From Gavia stellata (lineage: Eukaryota; Chordata; Aves; Gaviiformes; Gaviidae): a DNA stretch of 64,000 bases. How positions within the stretch are numbered: position 1 is the stretch's first letter; each line of letters begins with the position of its first letter. The stretch lies in NCBI RefSeq assembly GCF_030936135.1, contig NC_082595.1, positions 91,068,451 through 91,132,450 on the forward strand. Direction: 5' to 3'. Position numbers and translations under genes: made by a program. Below, one piece after another: positions 1-11,925 of the stretch. Under the pieces are notes generated by a model, which was not told where the DNA came from, made no database searches, and saw nothing but the letters and a program-made list of their open reading frames with translations.

Positions 1-1796
1 AATCAGAGTAGGTTCATTCATACTGACTACTGGGGACAGTCTCTGGCACATGCTAACTTCCAGACTACTAGGGAATTATTTGACAGCCCACCACCCTTCC
101 CAGATCAAAATCATACCAGGAACTTGCTAACAATTAATGGAATAAATGATAAAGTTTCAGTGCCAAGGACATTCTCTAGCAATGCTTAATTTATCAGCAG
201 AGATAGAGCCAATGGCTTGAACTGGGTGCAAGAGAAACTGCTTTAAAGAGGGTCCAGCATAGTACTGAATAACTCCAACAACAAAATAAAAGAAGATTAG
301 GTAATAGCAATATGATCAACTACAGGCTTTATAAGATGAAAGAGGATGAGATGCTGACACTGGGAAGAGATATTTCTGGATAAGGTTGAGAGTTTAATGG
401 TCAAAAAGAAGCGACAAGATAGGATGGCTACCTGGGGCAAACAGAGACAGAGGGGACAAAACAATGAGAATCTTCTGCATCTCTGAAAGCGATAAAGTTT
501 AGAGAAGATAAGAGCTGAGGACAAGTAGAACCATTGTATCTGTATCAGTATCCTCCTGAAAGATACCCAATGTGGACTGGTAAGAGGGGACAGACACTGT
601 TTAGGACCTGAAGAATGACCTAGTAATGCAAGACCTCCATGCAGATGAGATTGGGAGCATGTAACTAAATAAAATACGCTCTCTGAGACTTAGATCAGAG
701 TCCGGTGTGTTGCCAGACATTAAACCACCTTTTTGGACTCTCCTCTTTTTGCCCCCATTAGTCATCTGGGGAGGCTATTTCAAAGCCCTACTCTCCCAGT
801 TGGTAAGAAAGCTTTCTTAATGTCCAGCTTCAAGTAATTCAGTACTAGTTTACATCTATTTTTTTTGTTTGTTGACATCAGCCTTCGGCTGAAACCCTTC
901 TTTCTTGGCATTTACCTTCCTATGCTTTTATAGTAAAAAAACATTTTTTAAACCTTCAGACTGTTACACTAAGAATAACTTAGCTACCCCTTATCAGTGA
1001 CTCCTTGCTCCACTCAGTGTACTTATTCTTCTCCACATCTATTAAATTTTACCTCATTTTTCTTGAGAATGAGTAAACAGAATATTACCATAAGGTAAGA
1101 AGCCTGTAGGTAACTGACTTCTTACACTCTACCATTAAGGACAGAGCTGTTTAAATAGAAGGGTGACAGAACTGAAGGAACAGAGAACTCATTTTGTGGA
1201 GATCATGGATTTATTTCTGAATGTGAAAATAAAAAAGTATTTGGGATGAATGAGCACAGGACACTGTCAGAACAGATCTTTTGATGAGGAGATGAAGCCA
1301 TGAATGAAGAAATCAGCAAAGAAAAAATGGAAGGGGAAGGAGAGTAGAGAACACTGGAGGAACTGGAAGCCACAGAAAGTTGAGGTACATGAACAAGAGA
1401 AGTATTAGTGATGTAGCAGAGCCGCTCTTTTAGCTGAAGGCTGAGCTGAACCAAGGCTGCAGAATAAATTATAAAGCTAGACAACACAGAACTAAGGGAT
1501 CAAATGCATTTAGAGGAATGATAATGAAGTTACAAAAACTAACAATGAAGATTGAGAGAAATCAAAATAAAGGGGATGTGTACATAATTTAAAGCAACTT
1601 CAATATAGAGAGCTATAGATTTTGAACATGAATGGATGTATTCCAAATCCCAGAACTCTAAACCCAGCACCATATTAGAAATTCAACATAATATGATATT
1701 GAACACAGATGCTACTCATTAGTTTGAGGATCATTAATCCAACAAAAAGTCACCAGTTCTCTGAACTGTTTTAATATTAGTAGGTTTTGAAAGAAG
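1..1796. other. No gene or repeat recognised
   Basis: AT-rich sequence. Parts at about 200-700 and 1140-1600 are purine-rich on the plus strand and may be an old, unrecognised repeat. It may be an SH3YL1 intron or lie beyond the gene. No exon-like match was seen. Confidence 0.4.
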
Positions 1797-3575
1797 TCAT
1801 AGAATCATTTAGGTTGGAAAAGACCTTTAAGATCATCAAGTCCAACCAGAAACCTAACACTGCCAAGTCCACCACTAAACCATGTCCCAAAGCGCCTCAT
1901 TCACACATCTTTTAAGAACCTCCAGGGAGGGTGACTCAATCACTTCCCTGGGCAGCCTGTTCCAGTGTCTGACAACCCTTTCAGTGAAGAAGTTTTTCCT
2001 AATATCCAGTCTAAACCTCCCCTGGAAACTTGAGGCCATTTCCTCTTGTCCTATCACTTGTCACTTGGGAGAAGAGACCAGCACCCACCTCCCTACAACC
2101 TCCTTTCAGGTAGTTGTAGAGAGTGATAAGGTCTCCCCTCAGCCTCCTCTTCTCCAGGCTGAACAACCCCAGTTCCCTCAGCCGCTCCTCATAAGACTTG
2201 TGCTCCAGACCCCTCACCAGCTTCGTTGCCCTTCTCTGGACACGCTCCAGCACCTCAATGTCTTTCTTGTAGTGAGGGGCCCAAAACAGTGTTTGAGTTG
2301 TGGCCTCACCAGTGCTGAGTACAGGGGCATGATCACCTCCCTACTCCTGCTGGCCACACCATTTCTGATACAGGCCAGGATGCCGTTGGCCTTCTTGGCC
2401 ACCTGGGCACACTGCTGGCTCATATTCAGCCGGCTGTCAATCAACACCCCCAGGTCCTTTTCTGCAGGGGAGCTTTCCAGCCACTCGTCCCCAAGCCTGT
2501 AGCGTTGCCTGGGGTTGTTGTGACCCAAGTGCAGGACCCGGCACTTGGCCTTGTTGAACCTCATCCAATTGGCCTGGGCCCATCGATCCAGCCTGTCCAG
2601 GTCCCTCTGCAGAGACTTCCGACCCTCAAGCAGATCAACACTCCCGCCCAACTTGGTGTCGTCTGCAAACTTACTGAGGGTGCACTCGATCCCCTCATCC
2701 AGGTCACTGATATAAAGATATTAAACAAGACTGGCCCCAATACTGAGCCCTGGGGAACACCACTTGCGACCGGCTGCCAACTGGATTTCACTCCGTTCAC
2801 CACAACCCTTTGGGCATGGCCAGCCAGCTAGTTTTTTTACCCAGCAAAGAGTGTCCCCGTCCAAGCCATAAGCAGCCAGTTTCTCCAGGAGGATGCTCAG
2901 GGAAACGGTGTCAAAGGCTTTACTGAAGTCTAGGTAGACTATATCCACAGCCTTTCCCTCATCCACTAAGCAAGTCATCTTGTCACAGAAGGAGATCAGG
3001 TTCGTCAAGCAGGACCCGCCTTTCATAAACCCATGCTGGCTGGGCCTGATCACCTGATGTCCTGTACATGCCACCTGATGGCACTCAAGATGATCTGCTC
3101 CATAATCTTCCCTGGCACCGAGGTCAGGCTAACAGGCTTGTAGTTCCCCGGATCCTCCTTCTGGCCCTTCTTGAAGATGGGTGTCACATTTGCTAGCCTC
3201 CAGTCCTCTGGGACCTCCCTGGTTAGCCAGGACTGCTGGTAGATGATGTAAAGTGGTTTGGTGAGCACTTCTGCCAGCTCCGTCAGTACCCTTGCGTGGA
3301 TCCCATCCGGTCCCACAGACTTGTGGGTGTCTAAGTGGTGCAGCAGGTCGCTGACCATTTCCCCTTGGATTGTGGGGGCTTCATTCTGCTCCCCGGCCCT
3401 ATCTTCCAGCTCAGAGAGCTGGGTACCCAGAGAACAACAGGTCTTACTATTAAAGACTGAGGCAAAGGCAGCATTAAGTACCTCAGCCTTTTCCTCATCC
3501 TTTGTCACGATGTTTCCTCCTGTGTCCAGTAAAGGATGAAGATTCTCCTTAGCCCTCCTTTTATTGCTAATATAT
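1797..3575 (-). mobile_element. CR1 LINE, 5'-truncated, decayed reverse transcriptase
   Basis: The 3' tail reads on the plus strand as tcatagaatcatttaggttg, followed by the CR1-typical 'aagaccttt..gatcatcaagtccaac'. Six overlapping minus-strand ORF pieces between 1875 and 3508 together cover the CR1 reverse transcriptase: [69 protein letters not shown] and the C-terminal [11 protein letters not shown] region. The frame changes repeatedly, so it is inactive. The FADD catalytic motif is intact in this copy. Confidence 0.92.
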
Positions 3576-6500
3576 AGTCTCTGTATTCAATAAAGGAACC
3601 TGTTCCAACGTTACCGAAGGTAAAAAAGGAAGCTAGCAAACACAAGACTAGAAGGATGCAAAGTTAGGAGGGAAAAGAAAGACGTCTTTGTGATTAGTGC
3701 CTTTATCTGTTCCCTGACCATAAAAAGAAATACCAGCACATGTATTAAATGGTGCAGCTATTTCAAGGAGACTAAGGAAATGGGCCCAAAACTGAACTGT
3801 TGATATTAATTTAGAGAACAGTTAAGATCAGCATTAATTGGGTTGAAGTCAAAGCACTAATTGTATGCTTGACCAGCAATACGGAGAGAGAAATTGGACA
3901 GCGTGTTGTCTGATATAATGTTAATTCTTCAGCTCTCTTTTCTCCAAAGAATTATGAAGCTGAAACTAATAATAGTCTCAGTGATACAGCACCTTTTTCA
4001 AGAACATAAGGCAAATCCAACATTTGGTTATATATGATCAGTCATACTGCGGAGTATCTACCTTTTACTACATCTAAACTTACCCTCTTGGTTTCCATTA
4101 TATTTTACATCTATTTCTGAACTATTATGTTAAACAGCAGCTATAAAAATAACTTACGAACATGAAGTTATGCCCTACAGAGATTTGATTTCTTAGGTGA
4201 ATTGTGTCAGGAAAAGTTAAAGGAGCATTGGAAGGGAACCGAGAGGGAGTGTGTGGAAGAAAATGTAAGGTTTAGTGCCGGATTTTTGAGGAAACCACTA
4301 ATTATTCCTACATGCCAATTTCCTGCAAGCTATTCAGTCCTCTAATTTTAGGTATCTCATGCCTTACGTCACTACTACATTTTGTAATTGCTTTTAAGTA
4401 AGAGTTTTAAAACAAGAATGAATACTAGTTTTAAATTCAAGATAACTGGTTTTGATCATAATAATTCTAATGAGTTACACTCTAACAAGTTAGATCGAAG
4501 AAACAATTGAAGAAACACTTTGATGATATTCTAAAAGACAATCTTAGAAATAGTTCAGTTGTTTGAAAGCATGCATGTATGCTCCTAAACTTGTCTCCTT
4601 AGAAACAAAACAATGCAAACAATTTAATTTATGTTATGGTAACAGCCAAAAATGCACAGAATACCTCTGAAAACACAGAAAAAGATACTCTAGGATCTAA
4701 GGAAATAAAGCTACAAAGTACATAATTGTATGTTTATTACTAACTATGTGCACATAAAACAAAAAAATCCTTTGTAACAACTGATTTTTCCACTCAGAGT
4801 TTAGAAAGCAATCAAAATGATGAAAAATGCAACAGAAAACAGTATTCTGTTATTGAAATATAAAATATATAGCTTGCAATTGAGGTGACTACCAGTTGAA
4901 TACTTCCTCAAATTTAAAAGCCTCTTGTATATGTTATGTAATTCCTTTATTAAAAAGGACTGGCTCATTTACCAGCAGTGGTCTTATTCCATGTGACTTT
5001 TGGAAAATTGGCATCTTGGAGATTGAGACCTTATTAGGAATGCTTTACAGATGTAGAAGTTTAATACAATTAATAGTCTATGCTTTGATGATAATTGAAT
5101 TCTGAGGCTTTACTGTTCATAAGTAGTTTCTAACAAATATTGTTTAGGTAATGTGAACTTCGGCTCAAAGTTGGGGGTCAGACCCACAAAGGTGATGTTG
5201 AGTTCATGTTCACAGCTAGGTTGCACAAAAGTTGTCAGATTACTGAATTACCTAGGTTACAATGTCACAATAAGCAGAAACAAAATACCTTATAATGTTA
5301 AGATTCTCTTAGTGGTCACTTATTGGGCAATGTCCGTTCTCAGGCTTTATCATCCACTATGCTTGGTGACAGGCCTAAAACAGCATCATCTTTGGAAAGT
5401 GACAACTGGTCTGTGTTTAAAGATTTAAGATTGAAGTGAAGTAAGGAAAGCCAGAGAAGGGATGAAAAGGAAGTGCCATATGAGTTACTGCACAGAGAAA
5501 AAGAGGGTAGTAAACTAAAAGATGTCATGGTTTTCTTCTCTCAAGACAAGACGAAACATCAGTCAGTGGCAGGGGGGGTGGGGGGAAGGCAGTAAAGCGG
5601 AAGCATATTGTAGTATGTTACACACTGGGACTCTCTGAAGAAATTATCTTTTCAGGGCCTGTATGGCAACAAAATATTACATGTGCTAATGCCTACTTAG
5701 GAAAAAGTCTCCATGCAACTCTCATTGAGAAAGAAAAATAGTAGGGCAGCCCAACTGTACCCTAAAAATCAGAAGTCATGAAAATAATTTCAATTCTTGA
5801 ATCACACCAATATACAGATCAGTTCTTTTTTCAACTTAATATGCTTCATTTTCCAGGTTCTTAGATCACTCCTCTCAGTCTTTAACCTAAGAAGAAAGGG
5901 GGTTATCTCAGCTTCTAGAGCAGAACAGACATATACCTACTTACAAATTTCATTTTAGTTGTTTCTGGACAAATTACAAACCAAGTGTTTGTTCAACCTT
6001 ACAAGTGAAATCTCAAATGTCCTATCCACGGTAAACTACTAATTTCCTTAATGGCCCTTTTTATTTCGTTTTTTAAATGTAGACTCACCTCAAAAAACCC
6101 TCAGCATACACAAAACAACCTCAGATCTCACTGAACAGATGTTTGGGAAGGCCTAAATATGCACGGTAGATCTGACATTTTATATCTACAGGTACTAATC
6201 TGCTTCAATCAGATATAAGCATAAATCTTTCTGTACAGATACTTGAAGTACGTCATATGCCACCATTGATCCAATTAATCTCCAATAATGCTCATCTGAT
6301 CAAAGGTCAGGAGACATGATAATTCAGCAAATAACGCTCAGAACAAATAATCTCTTGCCTTAGCTGTTGTTTTGCCACTGACTATGGCTTGTTTTGCGTA
6401 AGTAAACAAAACCACTTGTCTTTGTCTACTTTCTGAAAAAAAAGTTTGTTAAGATTCTCAAAGTATTTAAATTCAACATTGAAGTCTGAAAACAATTCCT

Positions 6501-9007
6501 TCTTCATAACTAAGAAAACGAGGGTGGACTTTTTGGGGTAACTGAGCTTCACTGACACTTCAGTAGAGCAGTACCCTTGAAATGCCCACACAAATGTCTA
6601 TTTGTGCTATCAGTTACACAAACCTGCTCTGAAGAGGGAGGCCAGGCAACCAGTTGCTTTGCTCTATTCTACAATCACTTACAGGCAAAGAAGCATCCTA
6701 TATCCAGAAGACCTGATGACTGCTTTGTTACAGAAGCTGTAGATTTAAGGCAAAACGTGTGAGGTACCTTGGATAATATCAAGGAAGGCCTGTATCATTC
6801 TAGGAACTACACTCTTTAATACCTGTCAGTACTAAATGTACACACCAGTACTGGAAAGGAGTGCAAACCCAAATGTTAAGCCCTCTTCCACTTCTATGGG
6901 AACTGTCTCAGCAAATCCTATTTTCTGAATTAGTTGCAGAGCTAGACGTTACGTATTACTTCAAGTAGGTACTTTGTTCAGGTTTCCAGTGTTACAAAGC
7001 CCTCCAGCTGATTTCCAGAATAACTTAGTAACTACGTTCTCCATTATCAAAGAAATGGTGGCTGGAAAAAACTATTCCATATTTAATACTTGTTAAAGAC
7101 AGCAGAAAGCAAAGTTAGCCACAGATGTTCCGTACAAGGTTACGCTACTCTGAATTTTGCTCTAGAGCCTCAATAGGTGAGAAATTAATTATCAGCTGCA
7201 AATCTGTATGCATGGAATGAAGGTATTATACACACTTTTATAACAGACTCACAAAACCCAGAAAAAGGCTCAAGTGTTTTTGACCTCTTCCACATAAGCT
7301 GGAAATGGACCATTTCAAAGCAGCTTCCATGTCACCAACTTGTGTCACTACCAAACAGTGTCACGTCTAGCAAACAAAACCGGTGGTTTCATTGGTGGTT
7401 GAAACAGACCTGACTATATGTAAAGTTTAAGTTACTGTGCAAATTAGGCTCATTCAGTATGAAACATATTTCACTGTTTTGAGTTTCTGGCCTACTAGGG
7501 AACATGCTGGCTCATCATCTTCATCTGCTGATGGAATGCTTTCTATCTTCGTTTCAGCACACTCAGCTTTTGCATTAAAGAAGTGCCTTTTTTGTCAAGC
7601 ATCTGTGGATGTTTTTGATATTTAGGATATAAAAAACCCACCTCCTGCTTGCAAGAGTCAATTCTGTAACAGTACTTTTGCTGATTACTTTTTCGATTTT
7701 TCTGCCTTTTCAAAAAACATTTAAATTTTCATTCAAACCAAAATGGTCAAATAAACTATATCAATGTCAAGGGCTTTATTATGTTCAAGACTACATTAAA
7801 GCAAATAATGCCTGTGCTGAAATCATACTGCAAAAGCTGAGATGCAATGTTAAGCATATCCTTCATATTCTGAAAAGTACAGTATAGTAATGAGAATGGA
7901 GCACTGTTCTATTCAGGTCAAACTGATGATTTAGGAATGATTTGTGGATCTTTTATTATGTTGCCATGTTTCCTCTAGACATACTGAGTTCACATCTCAA
8001 CCTGAATACACTGTCTCTGCATTTTGCATCTCAAATCTCTGTACTGTCAGATTCAAAAGTTCTACTAATGTGTTATGGGCCCATGAACTAGTTCACTTGA
8101 TATAAGTCTTAGCTTTTATCCCAGTCTGGGGAACAACATACAGCCTCAAAAAAAACCCAAACACCACCCCCACCCCCCCCCAACAATTAAAAACAAACAA
8201 AATAAACCCCAAACTAGTAAAACCAACTTAATTCTTTACAGTTTCTGCCAGCTTCTAGGGTAATGTTTTATGAAATACTGATTGAAATTTTTTTTTTCAC
8301 CCTTGCATGGAGGAAAACTTCTCTGCACTAGTTAGAAAAATCAGTTAAAAATAATAAAATTCTATGAGACAAAGGGTATCTCATATGGAAACATGCAAAA
8401 TAACATTATTGTACAAGGCCTCATTTGAAGTGCTGTTCACAATCCTCATCACCAATGTTTAAAACTGTACGAGGAACAGGATGACCAGGAACAGAAAACC
8501 TGTTTTCAAGGGGAAACGAAAATGAGCTTCACAGAATAAAACTCAGATGAAAGAGGTTACTACTACAGAAAAGTATTTTAGCTAAAGAACAGGAAAGCAT
8601 GAGACAAAACTGATTTAATCTTGCTAAGAATAAATTTAGAGGAAAAGCAGAAAGTTTCAAGTAATTAAAAAAGAAAGATTCAGAAACTACTTTCTGTAAA
8701 AAAAGCTGGTGAGTATCTCCTAACTATTTTAATACAAAGTCTACCACTTTCATGATAACGTATTTCTATTATGTGAACACCTGCAATATATAGAAAACTC
8801 TTGTTAACTTTAGTTGGGTTAAGGGGCTCAGGGGATGTTGAAATTTATGGTAGGATTTATTCTTGCCACAATTACTTATTCTCATTGCTGTTATGTTACT
8901 CTACCACCAGCACAACCATTATTAACTCTACCTATACCATGGGCTACGTCAGCTTATAACTTCAAAAGGTATTTAACACATGTTCCCTTCCTCTGCCAAA
9001 TGGTGAC
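3576..9007. other. No gene recognised; AT-rich
   Basis: No splice-bounded SH3YL1-like exon, RNA gene or typical mobile element was recognised. A C-rich low-complexity patch lies at about 8146-8216, and G-rich runs lie at about 5570-5585. The ORFs here are short and show no family features. Confidence 0.4.
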
Positions 9008-9537
9008 TGTTGTGATTTAACCCTGGCCAGCAACTAAGCACCACATAGCCGCTTGCTCACTCCCCTGCAGTGGGATGGGGGAGAGAATTGGAGAAAAGGT
9101 AAAACTCGTGGGTTGAAATATAAACAGTTTAACAGGACAGAAAAGAAAGAAAATAATAATAGAATATACAAAACAAGTGATGCACAGTGCAATTGCTCAC
9201 CACCCGCCGACAGATGCTCAGTCAGTTCCCAAGCGGCGGTCGTGCCTCCCCCAGCCAACTCCCCCCATTTTTTTTTGTTCAGCATGACATCATATGGTAT
9301 GGAATATCCCTTTAGCCACTTTGGGTCAGCTGTCCTGGCTGTGTCCCCTCCCAACCTCTTGTGCACGTGGCAGGGCAGTATGAGAAGCTGGAAAGTCCTT
9401 GACTTAGTGTAAGCACTGCTCAGCAACAACTAAAACATCAGTGTGTTATCAACATTATTATCATCCTAAATCCAAAACACAGTACTATACCAGCTACTAG
9501 GAAGAAAATTAACTCTATTCCAGCCAAAGCCAGGACA
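9008..9537 (-). mobile_element. ERVL-type LTR (3' LTR of the adjoining provirus remnant)
   Basis: A 530-bp LTR is bounded by TG and CA. On the minus strand it starts TGTCCTGGC and ends GGTTAAATCACAACA. It closely resembles an avian ERVL LTR known in many bird genomes (match recalled, not searched). A purine-rich tract, AGGAGTGGATAT, lies on the minus strand directly before it, as expected for the polypurine primer of a 3' LTR. Two overlapping ORFs inside the LTR, one on each strand, are not genes. Confidence 0.85.
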
Positions 9538-11925
9538 ATATCCACTCCTTATTCTATACCATCTACATCATGCCCAGGTCCCACACGTTCCAGTATGTCC
9601 CAATTAATCACCACTACCTTTCCTGTCTTTTGATATACACACAGATATCATTCTCTAAGTCTGGGCCATTCCTCTAAAATGTCCGTTCAGTTCATTTAGT
9701 CCATGACTTTGGGCTCCATCTGTCATAACAGTCCTTCAAGGCAGGAGAGATGGTGTGTGGTGTTGGAATGTTGCATGCTGAAGTTAGTTCTGGTTCCATC
9801 ACCACTGTGCTTGTCTAGTTCTACAATCGCTGCACTTTGCTCAGTTTCATTGAAATTCATTCTTCATTAATTTGGGTGATTCTTACTGTAATACTGTTGA
9901 TATGGCATATAGCAACCGTAGTAGTGATGACATACAGTATTATATAGCAATTAACAGCATACAATTCAAATCATTGGCTATTCTCACGCAAAATCAAATC
10001 CCCTTGAGGTACACATAGGACTTCCCCATCCTTCCACATTATCCACCAAGTGCGCTCAGGTCCTTGAGCAAAAGCAATCCCATGGTTGAGTTTGCCTTTG
10101 TCTGAGGCAGGAATAAACCACACTGTCTTCCCTAGCGTATTTTTTATGTGCATTACAGGGACTTCATCCCCTTCTACAGTACATAAAAGTGTTGATTGGG
10201 CAGGGCCAGCTCAACTGGCAGATCCCCTAGTGTTGACTAACCAGGTGGCTTTTGCTAAATGTGTATCCCAGTATTTGAATGTCCCAGCACCCATTGCTCT
10301 CAGTGTAGTCTTTAACAGTCCATTGTATTGTTTGATTTTCCCAGAGGCTGGCACATGATAGGGGATGTGATATACCCATTCAATGCCACACTCTTTGGCC
10401 CAGGTGTCTATGAGGTTGTTTTGGAAATTAATCCTGTTGTCTGACTCAATTCTTTCTGGGGTGTCACGTCACCGTAAGACTTGTTTTTCAAGACCCAGGT
10501 AGTGGCATAGGGCACGGGATATGTTTCCAGCCATCTGGTGGTTGCTTCCACCATTGTAAGCACATGACGCTTGCCTTGGCTGGTTTGTGGGACTGTGATA
10601 TAATCAATCTGCCAGGCCTCCCCGTATTTATGTTTCAGCCATCGTCCTCCATACCAGAGAGGCGTTAACTGCTTGGCTTGCTTGACTGCAGCACGTTTCA
10701 TATTCATGGACAACCTGTGCAATAGTGTCCATGGTCAAGTCCACCTCTCCATCACAAGCCCATCTATCTGTTGCATCTTTTCCTTGATGGCCTGAGGTGT
10801 CATGGGCCCACCGAGCTATAAATAATTCACCCTTATGTTGCCAGTCCAGATCCACCTAAGCCGCTTCAGTCTTAGCAGCCTGATCCACCTGCTGCTTGTT
10901 TTGATGTTCTTCAGTGGTTGAACTCTTGGGTACACGAGCATCTACACGACGTACTTTTACAACCAGGTTCTCTCCTGAGGCAGGGTTTGCCTCTGCGCTG
11001 CCAGTTGCTCTGCTTCCATTGCTGTAACCACACCCACAGGGCATTTGCCACCATCCATGAGCCAGTATAGAGACAGAGCACTGGCTGCTCTTCTTAGTCA
11101 GTAATGTCTAAAGCTAGCTGGATGGCCTTCACTTCTGCAAATTGGCTCGATTCACCGTCTCCTTCAGCAGTTTCTGTGACTTGTCATATAGGACTCCATA
11201 CAACAGCCTTCCACCTCCAATGCTTTCCTACAATACGACAGGACGCATCAGTGAATAGGCCATATTGCTTCTCATTTTCTGGTAGTTTATTATACAGTGG
11301 GGCCTCTTCAGCACGTGTCACCTTCTCCTCTGGTGATATTCTGCAATCTTTGCCTTCTGGCCAGTCCGTGATCACTTCCAAGATTCCTGGGCAACTGGGG
11401 TTTCCTACTCGAGCCCGTTGTGTGATTAGTGCGACCTACTTACTCCATGTAGCATCAGTTACGTGATGTGTAGAGGGGACCCTCCCTTTGAACATCCAGC
11501 CCAGCACTGGCAGTCGGGGTGCCAAGAGGAGCTGTGCTTCAGTACCAACCACTTCCGAAGCAGCTCGAACCCCATCATACACTGCCAATATCTCTTTTTC
11601 AGTTGGAGTATAGTGGGCTTCAGATCCTCTGTACCCCTGACTCCCAAACCCTAGGGGTCGGCCTCGAGTCTCCCTGGTGCTTTCTGCCAGAGGCTCCAGG
11701 TAGGGCCATTCTCCCCGGCTGCTGTGTAGAGCACATTTTTTACATCTTGTCCTGCCTGGACTGGCCCAAGGGCTACTGCATGAGCTATCTCCCGTTTAAT
11801 TTGTTCAAAGGCTTGTTGTTGCTCTGCTGCCCTATACCCAGTTGTACCACTAATCTCAAATTCTTCGTCATCCTTCTGTAGTAGTTGACAAATGGCAGAA
11901 CTGGTGGAAGGAGTAGGGAAGAGAC
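9538..11925 (-). mobile_element. ERVL-type provirus remnant: pol fragment (RT end, RNase H, integrase)
   Basis: Minus-strand coding pieces run in pol order. At about 11.9-11.78 kb is the end of reverse transcriptase. At about 11.38-11.18 kb is RNase H, with a FTDAS motif. At about 10.85-10.63 kb is the integrase zinc-binding region (AHDTSGHQG). At about 10.72-10.2 kb is the catalytic core, with WQIDYI and TMVEATTRW. At 10153-9971 is an integrase C-terminal domain. Frames are broken by shifts and stops. Only about 430 bp separate the integrase end from the LTR, too little for an env gene, which fits the env-less ERVL class. The 5' half (gag, most of RT, 5' LTR) is missing, and the 11925 edge is approximate. 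Confidence 0.82.

Noticed and set aside
5153..5428. 91-codon plus-strand ORF
   Set aside because: No domain, signal or conserved motif, no splice context, and a length that can occur by chance in this window.
7296..7325. Possible SH3 end (minus-strand reading GPFPAYV)
   Set aside because: The conserved N before Y is missing, no WW core lies upstream and no splice acceptor fits, so it is a chance match.
9034..9429. 131-codon and 119-codon overlapping ORFs
   Set aside because: Both lie inside the ERVL-type LTR and neither shows a protein domain.
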